Shown: positions 32,935 through 41,365 of the stretch, piece after piece | Numbering within the stretch: the first letter of the stretch is position 1 | Layout of the letters: every line of letters starts with the position of its first letter | Origin: a virus | Strand: one strand, 5' to 3' | DNA: 64,000 nt | Virus record (IMG/VR): IMGVR_UViG_3300032092_003271 | Location: 1-64,000 of that record | Program-made: the position numbers and the translations under genes | The notes under the pieces: generated by a model | What the model saw: only the letters and a program-made list of their open reading frames with translations | Database searches by the model: none | What the model was told of the DNA's origin: nothing

Positions 32935-33844
32935 TTTTTCTTACAATACTATAATTGTTTTCAAAAAATTCAATAGTTTCCTTCAGACCTTCATAGAATG
33001 GTGTGAATTTGAAATTTGGTAGATAATTTTTAATTTTAGTATTGTCTGATGGTTTTCTAAACTGTCCATCGGGTTTTGAGGAGTCAAAAATTACATCTCC
33101 TCTGAAGTTCATTAATTCTGTTATTACATCAACAACCTCTTTAATCGATATTTCTTCAGATGTTGATAATATTATTGGTTCATTTTCGTTGTAGTTATAT
33201 AAAACCCATTCTGTTAATTTTGCAACATCTTTACTAAATATAAATTCACGTAAAGGTTTACCTGATCCCCATATCGTAAGTGGTGTTTTATTTTCTCTTG
33301 CCAAATAACACTTGTGAATTAATGCCGGCAATACATGACCATTTTCAAGATCATAGTTGTCATTTGGTCCGTAGATGTTTGTTGGTATAACGGATTTATA
33401 ATTTAAACCATATTGTTCATTGTAAGACCTAATTTGAACGTCCGTCATTCTTTTTGCGTACGCATAAGCATCGTTAGAAAAGTGTGGTTCACCTAAGTGA
33501 ATCTTTTTTTCTGTTAGTGGGTAATCCACTTTGTCAGGAAAAACACAAGTCGATAAAAATGCTACTAAATTTTTTACACCTGAAAGTCTTGCTCCCTCAA
33601 TTACATTTGTATTCATCATTATGTTATTATAAAAGAATTCTCCTTTATAATTCATATTAGCGCCAACACCACCAACTTTGGCGGCACAATGTATAATACC
33701 GTCAAAACCTCTCAACATTAATCTGTGGGTTTGATCTCTATCGATCAAATCATATTGGTTTGATGATGGTTTAAAATATTGGTCACCAATAAATTCAGAA
33801 CCTACTAATCCATTCCCACCTGTGACTAATATCTTATTTCCCAT
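32927..33844 (-). CDS. fcl: GDP-L-fucose synthase
   Basis: 305 aa short-chain dehydrogenase. NAD(P) motif TGGNGLVG (8-15), AAKVGG (54-59), catalytic Ser region LSTCVFP (97-103) with the Cys typical of GDP-fucose synthase, and YxxxK at Y127-K131. The enzyme epimerises and reduces GDP-4-keto-6-deoxy-mannose to GDP-L-fucose. It overlaps the upstream gmd gene by 11 nt, giving the two-step pathway in one coupled unit. Confidence 0.88.
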   Translation of the reverse strand: MGNKILVTGGNGLVGSEFIGDQYFKPSSNQYDLIDRDQTHRLMLRGFDGIIHCAAKVGGVGANMNYKGEFFYNNIMMNTNVIEGARLSGVKNLVAFLSTCVFPDKVDYPLTEKKIHLGEPHFSNDAYAYAKRMTDVQIRSYNEQYGLNYKSVIPTNIYGPNDNYDLENGHVLPALIHKCYLARENKTPLTIWGSGKPLREFIFSKDVAKLTEWVLYNYNENEPIILSTSEEISIKEVVDVITELMNFRGDVIFDSSKPDGQFRKPSDNTKIKNYLPNFKFTPFYEGLKETIEFFENNYSIVRKNG

Positions 33845-34811
33845 AATATTCTAACCAATAGTTTATCATTTCATCTAACATACTTTCAAAAGTATATTCA
33901 GGTTGCCATGACAACTCTTTTTTTAATTTAGATGAATCACCTTTTAAATTTTCTAATTCTTCAGGTCTAAAATGTTTTTCATCAATAACAATATGGTCCA
34001 TATAATCTAAACCTAATGAGCTGAAAACATAACTACATAGATCTTGAACGGAGTGAGATACCCCTGTCGCACAAACATAGTCGTCAGGTTTATCTGATTG
34101 TAACATTAACCACATAGCATAAACATAATCTTTTGCGTGACCCCAATCTCTAGTTGCAGATAGATTACCAATATTTAGTTTATCTTGTAAACCAAGACTA
34201 ATTCTAACAGCGGCTTTAACAACTTTGTTAGTCACAAAATTAGTCCCTCTTCTTGGGGACTCGTGATTAAACAAAATACCATTCCAAATCTTCATCCCGT
34301 AAGAATTTCTATAGTTTCTACAGATATTGTATGAAAATACTTTAGCACACCCATATGGTGATACGGGATTCATTGGTGTAGTTTCTCTTTGGTACCCGTC
34401 TTCGTCAATTGTATTTCCAAACATCTCGGAGGAAGATGCTTGATATATTTTTGAGTGTTGTGAAACCAATCTAACCGCTTCTAATAGATTTAATGTCCCA
34501 ACACCTGTAACATTTGTTGTGTATATTGGTTGGTCAAAACTAATTCTAACATGAGACTGCGCCGCTAAATTATAAACCTCATCTGGTTGTACCATTGATA
34601 ATACTTTAACTAAAGACGCCATGTCTGTTAAATCGGCGTATTCAAGATGGATTAAATTACCGTCCCTTAAACTTTCAATCCTTGAAGATTGTGTTTCAGA
34701 AACAGAATTTCTTTTTACCGTTCCCCATACTTCATAACCTTTTTCTAAAAGTAATTCGGCAAGATATGAACCATCTTGACCATTTATTCCTGTTATTAAT
34801 GCTTTTTTCAT
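33834..34811 (-). CDS. gmd: GDP-mannose 4,6-dehydratase
   Basis: 325 aa from the ATG at 34811, just past the stop codon of the previous gene; a longer frame exists but its extra 31 residues are not Gmd-like. Motifs: ALITGINGQDGSYLAE (NADP-binding, 4-19), YQASSSEMFG (catalytic Ser/Glu, 123-132), YGCAK (Y153-K157) and NHESPRRG (182-189). It converts GDP-D-mannose to GDP-4-keto-6-deoxy-D-mannose, the first step of GDP-L-fucose synthesis. GDP-mannose would have to come from the host. Confidence 0.92.
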   Translation of the reverse strand: MKKALITGINGQDGSYLAELLLEKGYEVWGTVKRNSVSETQSSRIESLRDGNLIHLEYADLTDMASLVKVLSMVQPDEVYNLAAQSHVRISFDQPIYTTNVTGVGTLNLLEAVRLVSQHSKIYQASSSEMFGNTIDEDGYQRETTPMNPVSPYGCAKVFSYNICRNYRNSYGMKIWNGILFNHESPRRGTNFVTNKVVKAAVRISLGLQDKLNIGNLSATRDWGHAKDYVYAMWLMLQSDKPDDYVCATGVSHSVQDLCSYVFSSLGLDYMDHIVIDEKHFRPEELENLKGDSSKLKKELSWQPEYTFESMLDEMINYWLEYYGK

Positions 34812-34812
34812 T

Positions 34813-35415
34813 TTATTTATTAAATTTATATAAACATAACCCAACAGAATCATATGGTAAATCATCAAAATCTGAATTCTTTTTATCGGCAAATAATCGT
34901 TCAACTAAAGACCATTTTTCTGAATTTTCAATATAATCTTTTATTTTTATTGATTTTGTGGAATGAGCTTTGTCATACGGTCTATAATGATCCCAATCGT
35001 GCATACAAAAATATGTACCATCATCAATAAAATTTTCTAAAACAATTATATCATTAAGGGCAACATCAGAATCTTCTGGACCATCAAACATAATAAAATC
35101 AGGTATTAAATTATTTTTTAATAAATCATTTATCATGACATCAGAATTGGTTTTGTAAAATTTTACAAAATCAAAAACATTAAAAAACTCATTATCTGGT
35201 TTTCTAACTGGGTCACAAGTATGTACGGTAGAATTTAGATTATTATCTTTAATTGATTTAGAAATAAAATATGTTGATCCACCACCATTACCAGTACCAA
35301 CTTCTAAAACTAAGGTTGGTTTTATTTCTGAGATCCAATTATATAATTTATATCTTTCATATGGTAACATTTCACCATCAAAAATATCATTAAAAAAATT
35401 AATTTTTTCAGTCAT
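34813..35415 (-). CDS. Class I SAM-methyltransferase-fold protein
   Basis: 200 aa. Motif I LVLEVGTGNGGGS (36-48) and the acidic DFIMFDGPEDS region are typical of class I methyltransferases of the Methyltransf_24/cephalosporin hydroxylase type. The substrate is likely a sugar or a small molecule in the glycan pathway, by context. 18 nt separate it from the upstream methyltransferase-like gene, to which it is only distantly similar. Confidence 0.7.
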   Translation of the reverse strand: MTEKINFFNDIFDGEMLPYERYKLYNWISEIKPTLVLEVGTGNGGGSTYFISKSIKDNNLNSTVHTCDPVRKPDNEFFNVFDFVKFYKTNSDVMINDLLKNNLIPDFIMFDGPEDSDVALNDIIVLENFIDDGTYFCMHDWDHYRPYDKAHSTKSIKIKDYIENSEKWSLVERLFADKKNSDFDDLPYDSVGLCLYKFNK

Positions 35416-35433
35416 TGTATTAATTATTGTGAT

Positions 35434-35970
35434 TTATTTTTTTATTCCAAAGGTAGGACAACCATCTTTAGTTAAGTAAATTATACTTAAATTATTCTCA
35501 ACACAAAATTCATCAACGGCTTTAACAACTTGTGGAAATTTAGTTGGGGAATAATCGTGACCAAATATAAAACCTCCGTTTTTAACTTTCATTAAAGATA
35601 TATTTAAATCTTTTTTCACCCCTTCATATGAGTGATCTCCATCAATGTAGATCAAATCAAAATATTCATCAACAAATTCATTTAATATTTTTTCACTATA
35701 ACCTTTGTGTATAAAAACTGAATTATCATTTACAAAATTATTTTTTAGTTTTTCATATTCCTCATTAAGATCGGTCCAAACAACATCATCACCATCTTTG
35801 TTCCCTGAACACATCATCCCTTCAAAAATATCAACTAAGTGAAGTTCTTTAGGGTTTATGTTTTCATATATTATTTTGGAAAACTCCCCCTTGAAGACCC
35901 CTATTTCACATATAACTAAATTATTGTTTAAATCATTAATTAAGTCGTTTCTTGTTTCGTAAATTTTCAT
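35434..35970 (-). CDS. Class I SAM-methyltransferase-fold protein
   Basis: 178 aa. CEIGVFKGEFS motif I (21-31) and LIYIDGDHSYEGVKKDL (110-126), the hallmark of the Methyltransf_24 family. Probably methylates a sugar, often at a hydroxyl in surface glycans. Overlaps the upstream glycosyltransferase gene by 4 nt. Confidence 0.75.
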   Translation of the reverse strand: MKIYETRNDLINDLNNNLVICEIGVFKGEFSKIIYENINPKELHLVDIFEGMMCSGNKDGDDVVWTDLNEEYEKLKNNFVNDNSVFIHKGYSEKILNEFVDEYFDLIYIDGDHSYEGVKKDLNISLMKVKNGGFIFGHDYSPTKFPQVVKAVDEFCVENNLSIIYLTKDGCPTFGIKK

Positions 35971-36722
35971 TTAAAATTTTTATTATAAAAGTTTATCATT
36001 TTTTCATATTTTATTGGGAAATTTCCAGGTCCACCCGCAAAATGTAACACTATACCGTCATATTCTGTTAAATAATAACCAATGTGAGATATTAAATTTG
36101 TAAGTTGGTTATCATAAATTTTGTTCCTATATAGATAAACGTTAAAAAAAGGTTGCTCTAAACAGTCGTTCACTAAATGCTGATTATTTTTTAAAAACAT
36201 ATCGATGTTTTTTAAATGATTAATCATTATTGGTTTGAACCCAAATATACCGGCATTAATCCCTAATATGTTATTTTTTTGTATTTCTTTTTTTTCAGTA
36301 TCATTTAAAATATCCCCACCCCACCAATTTTCAGACATCAAGGAATTTTCATTACTAACATAAAATTTTTCATTTTCTATAATATTAAACATTTTTTCAG
36401 GAGAAGATGTCCATAAAATATCAAGATCTGAAAAAATAATTTTATCATACTCATAAGCTTTATCAAACAAATAAATTTTTAGTTTATTTGAACTTGATTC
36501 TAGTAACTCCGATTTATCTAAAACTAAAAAATACGGTTTTTTCTTAAAATTAATTTCATTTAACAATTCTGTTTCTAAATCAGTTATAAACAAAAAATCA
36601 CCATCATAACCGTTATAATATAGACTATCAATACAAAGCTTTGCTAACTTTATATAATTAACATTATTACCTAATGTAAAATAGATTAAATTTTTTTCTT
36701 TAACATCCTTATTTAAATTCAT
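35967..36722 (-). CDS. GT8-like glycosyltransferase
   Basis: 251 aa. FSDLDILW gives a DxD metal site (D99, D101) after the typical FDKAYEYDKIIF strand, and the protein ends with VLHFAGGPGNFP, comparable to the HxxGxxKP motif of family GT8. It is a GT-A enzyme using a nucleotide sugar. Donor unknown. Tight operon spacing. Confidence 0.7.
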   Translation of the reverse strand: MNLNKDVKEKNLIYFTLGNNVNYIKLAKLCIDSLYYNGYDGDFLFITDLETELLNEINFKKKPYFLVLDKSELLESSSNKLKIYLFDKAYEYDKIIFSDLDILWTSSPEKMFNIIENEKFYVSNENSLMSENWWGGDILNDTEKKEIQKNNILGINAGIFGFKPIMINHLKNIDMFLKNNQHLVNDCLEQPFFNVYLYRNKIYDNQLTNLISHIGYYLTEYDGIVLHFAGGPGNFPIKYEKMINFYNKNFK

Positions 36723-36725
36723 CTT

Positions 36726-37529
36726 TTATAATTTTTTAATTTGTTTATTTATCACCTCAACCCAATATCCATATTCCAAACTCTCCCTACTATTTTTTTG
36801 AACTTTTTTTATCTCGTCAGATATAAAATTAAAATCATATAATTTATTCTGATCATCAATAAAAACAACTGGTAGGTTTTTATATATTTTTTCATATATT
36901 AAATGGTAGTCTTGTGAGGAACCAACCACTATTGGAGTGCCACCTAAATATAAAGTTTCATAAGTCCTAATACACTCAATACCATTTCCTCTAGGTGATA
37001 CAACACCTAAATATGATTTTACGTGACTTGCAAATTCCTCAAAACTTATTTCATTATAATGATCTATGTGGTTAGATTCTTCACATATTTTTTTTATTTG
37101 GGATCTGAATGAAGGATTGGTCTCAACTCTAAAATTAGAAATTACCTTATTAACTGATTGACCATTCGGAATTAATTCAGGATTTAATAAATATTTTTTT
37201 TTATGAAAAATACCTTCATTTATTATCCCATGACCTTCTCTTTCAGGTAACATATCAATTTCTACACCAATAGGTATTGGTGTCACTTTATCACTATGAC
37301 AATTTGTGTTTGTTGAGAAAATATGAGTTACGTTTTCGGGACAATATGAAAATAAATTATCATCAAAAGTTATATCACCATTAGCTATGATTAGAACACA
37401 TTTATTCTTTTTAGATTCAATACTTTTAAATTCTTGTAATATAAAATCTATTTTACAAAAAATAACATTTTCGTCATTATGAAAGTCATTACAAAATTTA
37501 GTCATCTGTAAAAGATTATCTTGTGACAT
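36726..37529 (-). CDS. Exostosin-like glycosyltransferase
   Basis: 267 aa. The block SPRGNGIECIRTYETLYLGGTPIV (192-215) followed by LPVVFIDD resembles the C-terminal donor-binding part of exostosin/GT47-like proteins. The N-terminal half is less clear. Role: sugar transfer in the glycan block; specificity unknown. Confidence 0.6.
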   Translation of the reverse strand: MSQDNLLQMTKFCNDFHNDENVIFCKIDFILQEFKSIESKKNKCVLIIANGDITFDDNLFSYCPENVTHIFSTNTNCHSDKVTPIPIGVEIDMLPEREGHGIINEGIFHKKKYLLNPELIPNGQSVNKVISNFRVETNPSFRSQIKKICEESNHIDHYNEISFEEFASHVKSYLGVVSPRGNGIECIRTYETLYLGGTPIVVGSSQDYHLIYEKIYKNLPVVFIDDQNKLYDFNFISDEIKKVQKNSRESLEYGYWVEVINKQIKKL

Positions 37530-37532
37530 AAG

Positions 37533-38543
37533 TTACTTTCTGTATTTTCTATTTGATTTTTCATAAATTTCATCTATCAAAGAAATAACATTCAAAGTCT
37601 CTGACATATCAAAATCTTTTAAGTTTTGATAAACAAATGGATGATTTGGACAAGAACCTTGATAAGAACCGTAATTATTTGGTTCTGTAGATATGTTATA
37701 TTTTTTTCTGATTTTTTCAAACTCAGACTGACTTCCGTGAGATAAAAAGTTTGCGGATTCAACTATGTTCAGAGCTTTACCCCCCAACTTTATGTATCCA
37801 TTTGCGCCTATAACACTTAAAGAACACTCTAAATTTTGAGGTTCGGCCGCAATTGTAACTTCACAAGTCCCACCAAAATCACCAAAATCAAAAATACTAT
37901 ATATTGTATCCTCAATATCAACATTAATATGTTTATTTGAATATATTTTTGATGAGTGGACATAAGGTTTACCAAAAAGTTTTTGTAGTACGTCCAAATA
38001 ATGTATACCCACTTCGTATAAAGTTCCACCACCTACATTAGGTAGAGCTCTCCACCCTGTAAAATACTCAAACGGTCTTTGCCATCTTTGTACAAAATTA
38101 ACAGATCTTATTTTTCCTAATAAATTAGAATTTAAAACTTCTCTTAACAATGATACCGTAGGGTTTAATCTAACTTGTAAAACGCAATAAGCCTTTTTAT
38201 TATTTTTATTTGCGGTTTCTATTATCTGATCAACCTCTTCTTTAGTAAAAGAAACTGGTTTCTCAACCAAAACATCACAGCCATTTTCTAACGCATATAT
38301 TGCTTGATTAACGTGAAGTGAGTTTGGAGTTGCAATAGTTATAAAATTCGAAATACCGCAATCAACTAAATCTTTGTAATTTGTAAAATATTTTACATTA
38401 TATTTTTTACCTAAGTTTTTTACTAAATCTTCTTGAATATCACAAACCGCAACCAATTCAAAATCTTCATTTAGTTCAATTGATTCTATGTGTCTTGGTA
38501 AAATAGCACCACAACCAATTATTGCAACTTTATATTTACTCAT
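37533..38543 (-). CDS. Gfo/Idh/MocA oxidoreductase (WbpB/WlbA-like)
   Basis: 336 aa from the ATG at 38543, which directly follows the stop of the upstream gene. NAD-binding VAIIGCGAILPRH, then the family's VEKPVSFTKEEVDQI block with catalytic Lys, and GGGTLYEVGIHYLDVL with the His characteristic of WlbA-type UDP-GlcNAcA 3-dehydrogenases. It would oxidise C3 of a UDP-N-acetyl-glucuronic acid or a related sugar. Paired with the WbpD-like acetyltransferase upstream. Confidence 0.75.
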   Translation of the reverse strand: MSKYKVAIIGCGAILPRHIESIELNEDFELVAVCDIQEDLVKNLGKKYNVKYFTNYKDLVDCGISNFITIATPNSLHVNQAIYALENGCDVLVEKPVSFTKEEVDQIIETANKNNKKAYCVLQVRLNPTVSLLREVLNSNLLGKIRSVNFVQRWQRPFEYFTGWRALPNVGGGTLYEVGIHYLDVLQKLFGKPYVHSSKIYSNKHINVDIEDTIYSIFDFGDFGGTCEVTIAAEPQNLECSLSVIGANGYIKLGGKALNIVESANFLSHGSQSEFEKIRKKYNISTEPNNYGSYQGSCPNHPFVYQNLKDFDMSETLNVISLIDEIYEKSNRKYRK

Positions 38544-38544
38544 A

Positions 38545-39021
38545 TTATTTATTTTGTTTTTTATATTTTGCTGGATTTCCATAAACTAAACTATCTCTTG
38601 GGACATCTTTTGTTACTACCGATCCTGCGCCTATCAAACTATTTTCACCAATAGTTACACCACAAATTATAACACTATTGGCCCCAATAGAACACCCTTT
38701 TTTAAACAAAGTTTTTTTAAATCTACCTTCATTCATCCAATCACCGGTTACTTTTGGTGTAAAATCATTTGTTGTTACGGTATTAGGACCAAAAAAAACA
38801 TCATCTTCCAGTAAAACACCTTCATATACTAATGAATTATTTTGAATTTTACAGTTATTCCCAATAACAACATTAGGACCGATATAAACACCTTCACCGA
38901 TAATACAATTTTTACCTATAACCGATCCATTACATATATGGGAAAATGCCCATATTTTAGTACCTTCACCAATATTATCACTTTCTATTATTGAACTTTC
39001 GTGGATAAAAACATTTTCCAT
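38545..39021 (-). CDS. WbpD-like sugar N-acetyltransferase
   Basis: 158 aa left-handed beta-helix protein with hexapeptide repeats: GEGTKIWAFSHI, NCKIQNNSLVYEGV, GPNTVTTNDFTP, GANSVIICGVTIG and GAGSVVTKDVP. The layout matches WbpD/WlbB and FdtC-type acyltransferases that N-acetylate a 3-amino sugar nucleotide. Together with the neighbouring WbpB-like oxidase it suggests two of the steps to a 2,3-diacetamido sugar. The needed aminotransferase (WbpE-like) is not in the window. Confidence 0.75.
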   Translation of the reverse strand: MENVFIHESSIIESDNIGEGTKIWAFSHICNGSVIGKNCIIGEGVYIGPNVVIGNNCKIQNNSLVYEGVLLEDDVFFGPNTVTTNDFTPKVTGDWMNEGRFKKTLFKKGCSIGANSVIICGVTIGENSLIGAGSVVTKDVPRDSLVYGNPAKYKKQNK

Positions 39022-39023
39022 AA

Positions 39024-39812
39024 TTAAACAAATTTAGGTATATTATTAAATAGACTGTCTAAATAATTTTTATGATTAGAGTATGGTCTACAGGCATGGC
39101 ATTCAATAAAATGGTTTGAGTTTATTAAATCTAAATCGTAACTAACTTCATTATTTCTGTGACAATCAATTCTTCTATTTAAAAAATCTTTAGCTAAACT
39201 TAAATCTGACACCCTTCCTGTATTTTTAAATTCATTTAATTTTAAACAAGCATACGCCTCATCGGTACCCCATTTATTACCCCACATGGTTTTCACATTT
39301 AAAGAATTTACCTTCAGTACTTCCTCCCAAAAAGAGTCTTCAAAATTAAACACATCACAAAAAGTCTGACCTTTTGCAATATGATAAGCTGATGGACTAA
39401 ATCCACCTTCATCCCATTTTTTAGGGTGTTTTCCTTCTAATGTATATTGATTGTCTATCAACATAACATAATTATTATCATCAACATTTGATATAGAATC
39501 TTTTAGGAAAAATGTACCTAATGGTATTTGATCAATCCCCATAATGGCACACACTTCATCTTTATAAAATTTTGTAAAATAAAATAAAGCCCAAGTATAT
39601 TGCCAAGGTAAAATACCACTAACTTCCCTCTCCAATATAATATTACCATATTCCTCAGATAAATTTGCGGACTTTAAATTTTCAGGTGTACCAAAAAAAA
39701 CCAAGGTTGGGTTTATATTGAATTTTTCTTTATATGTTTTTGACAAATTATTCCAAAAATCATAATAAAGTGGATCATTATTGGAAACTAAAATAACTCT
39801 TTCTACTTTCAT
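39024..39812 (-). CDS. Putative glycosyltransferase, family unclear
   Basis: 262 aa. Starts ERVILVSNNDPLYYDFWN. Has IMGIDQIPLGTFF (an acidic, DxD-like position) and WGTDEAYACLKL in the second half, features of GT-A-like transferases. Several Trp and Cys are in the C-terminal region (HFIECHACRP). I do not recognise the family. The position between a sugar acetyltransferase and a GT15-like gene supports a glycan role. Confidence 0.45.
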   Translation of the reverse strand: MKVERVILVSNNDPLYYDFWNNLSKTYKEKFNINPTLVFFGTPENLKSANLSEEYGNIILEREVSGILPWQYTWALFYFTKFYKDEVCAIMGIDQIPLGTFFLKDSISNVDDNNYVMLIDNQYTLEGKHPKKWDEGGFSPSAYHIAKGQTFCDVFNFEDSFWEEVLKVNSLNVKTMWGNKWGTDEAYACLKLNEFKNTGRVSDLSLAKDFLNRRIDCHRNNEVSYDLDLINSNHFIECHACRPYSNHKNYLDSLFNNIPKFV

Positions 39813-39817
39813 TTTTG

Positions 39818-40627
39818 TTAATTTATTTTTTGATTATGACTTCCATGAAAATATTTTATAGTTTTCACTTCTTTATATTGTGTTTTATCTAAAATAGTGT
39901 CCAAAATAACACCCCAAATTGGTAAGTCACCCCATCGATTACTGTAAATACACCCACAAGAATCAACTTTATTTAAAAAATTTTTTACTTTTAAATTATC
40001 ATTAATTTCTTTTACATTAACAACCATAAAATTGGTGTAAGGGCACATTATTTGATTAAAGTTAGTGGTGTTAGATAAATTATTTTCGGTTATATACTCA
40101 TTCCTTAAACTTTCCAAACCAACAATGACTAAATCAACGTCTTGGTTTTGGAACATTGGTGAAACAAAAACTAAATTTTCAGATTCCATTTCATCTATAA
40201 TATCAAAATTAAAATCCTCAACGATACAATCTTCATCTATTCTTATAACATAATTAAAATCTTTTAGATATTCTAAAAAATCTATAGACCAAAAATGACA
40301 CATATGTTTATACCCTATTGAAAAATTGTTTGTTAACCAATTTGGTGAACAGAAATCATTAACAATATTTTTGTTGTTATTAAAAGCGGTTTTTGGATCT
40401 TTATTTTTTATATCCCAATACTCTATGTTTAAGTTAGGAGTCTTACTTGAAATAAAATTTTGTTGATTTTCGTTTATATTACCTTCATGTAATATTATAA
40501 AAGAATAATTATCATTCTTTTCATTATTTAATAATTTTTCTATCGAAACGTTTCTATTTATAAGGGTTTTATATTGATTTACGTCATTATATCCCCTACT
40601 TAGGACACATATTGCAATTTTTTTCAT
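39818..40627 (-). CDS. GT15-like (mannosyltransferase-type) glycosyltransferase
   Basis: 269 aa. The segment IGYKHMCHFWS (104-114) with a following NYVIRIDEDCIV strand strongly recalls the YrxMCRFxS...YWRxEPd region of family GT15 alpha-1,2-mannosyltransferases, known mainly from fungi. The IDED sequence would be the metal site. A C-terminal WGVIL and FHGSH follow. If right, it is an unusual family for a phage; a generic GT-A enzyme is the alternative. Confidence 0.5.
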   Translation of the reverse strand: MKKIAICVLSRGYNDVNQYKTLINRNVSIEKLLNNEKNDNYSFIILHEGNINENQQNFISSKTPNLNIEYWDIKNKDPKTAFNNNKNIVNDFCSPNWLTNNFSIGYKHMCHFWSIDFLEYLKDFNYVIRIDEDCIVEDFNFDIIDEMESENLVFVSPMFQNQDVDLVIVGLESLRNEYITENNLSNTTNFNQIMCPYTNFMVVNVKEINDNLKVKNFLNKVDSCGCIYSNRWGDLPIWGVILDTILDKTQYKEVKTIKYFHGSHNQKIN

Positions 40628-40629
40628 TA

Positions 40630-41361
40630 TTAAAATAAATCTTTATATTGGGTTTCAAATTTATTTCTACCTATACCTTGAGTGTCGTGTGAGTCAAATT
40701 GGAAATGGTGAAGTAAATCAGGTAAAAAAACATAATTAATATTTTTTAATAAATAAAATATACTAATAGACCTCTCAACTTCGTGACCTGAAAAATTTGA
40801 AGTTTTTATATCATCAATCATTGGTTCTATCCATTCCATATATTCATTAAAAGTGTTGGTATTAAATGAATGGTTAGAAGTAACTGTAATAACTTTGTTA
40901 TGAGGTAAAGAATACATTCGATTATTTAAATTTACATTATAGTTTTTTTCTAATGAAAATCTTAAATGGGATATCCAATGATCTTGACCAATAAAATTAG
41001 GTTCTGAAATTAGTATTGGAACATAACCAATAACATTATAACCTAAACTAAAATTAAAATTTATATGATCCTCAATATCGTCATTTATATTAACATCATA
41101 CTCGAATAAATTTATAAAATTAGATTTTATTAAATTGTTTTTCCATAAAGCATACCATCCGGTAAATGAGGTTAATTTTGGATAATTTTCTAAATTATGT
41201 GGTAAATCTCTACAAATTATGACATTATCTAAATTTTTAATTTTTTCTATTTCATTATTACCAACAAACACGTACTTTAAATTCTTCATTTTTGAGAATT
41301 TGTTTACGTTCATATAATCTAAAATTATGTTTTCGTCATGGACAAAAATAAAAGTTTCCAT
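40630..41361 (-). CDS. Putative glycosyltransferase
   Basis: 243 aa from the ATG at 41361, directly after the stop codon of the previous gene; the frame extends further but the extra N-terminus is implausible. Contains LTSFTGWYALWKNNLI and NLFEYDVNI, where YDVN could be a DxD-type metal site, and a later GHEVERS. No family named. Composition is very Asn-rich, like its neighbours. Probably a GT-A-like enzyme of the cluster. Confidence 0.5.
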   Translation of the reverse strand: METFIFVHDENIILDYMNVNKFSKMKNLKYVFVGNNEIEKIKNLDNVIICRDLPHNLENYPKLTSFTGWYALWKNNLIKSNFINLFEYDVNINDDIEDHINFNFSLGYNVIGYVPILISEPNFIGQDHWISHLRFSLEKNYNVNLNNRMYSLPHNKVITVTSNHSFNTNTFNEYMEWIEPMIDDIKTSNFSGHEVERSISIFYLLKNINYVFLPDLLHHFQFDSHDTQGIGRNKFETQYKDLF

Positions 41362-41365
41362 ATTA

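Noticed and set aside
34812-34904. N-terminal extension of Gmd in the longer open frame
   Set aside because: The extra 31 residues overlap the upstream coding region and do not look like Gmd; the ATG at 34811 directly precedes the canonical NADP-binding strand.
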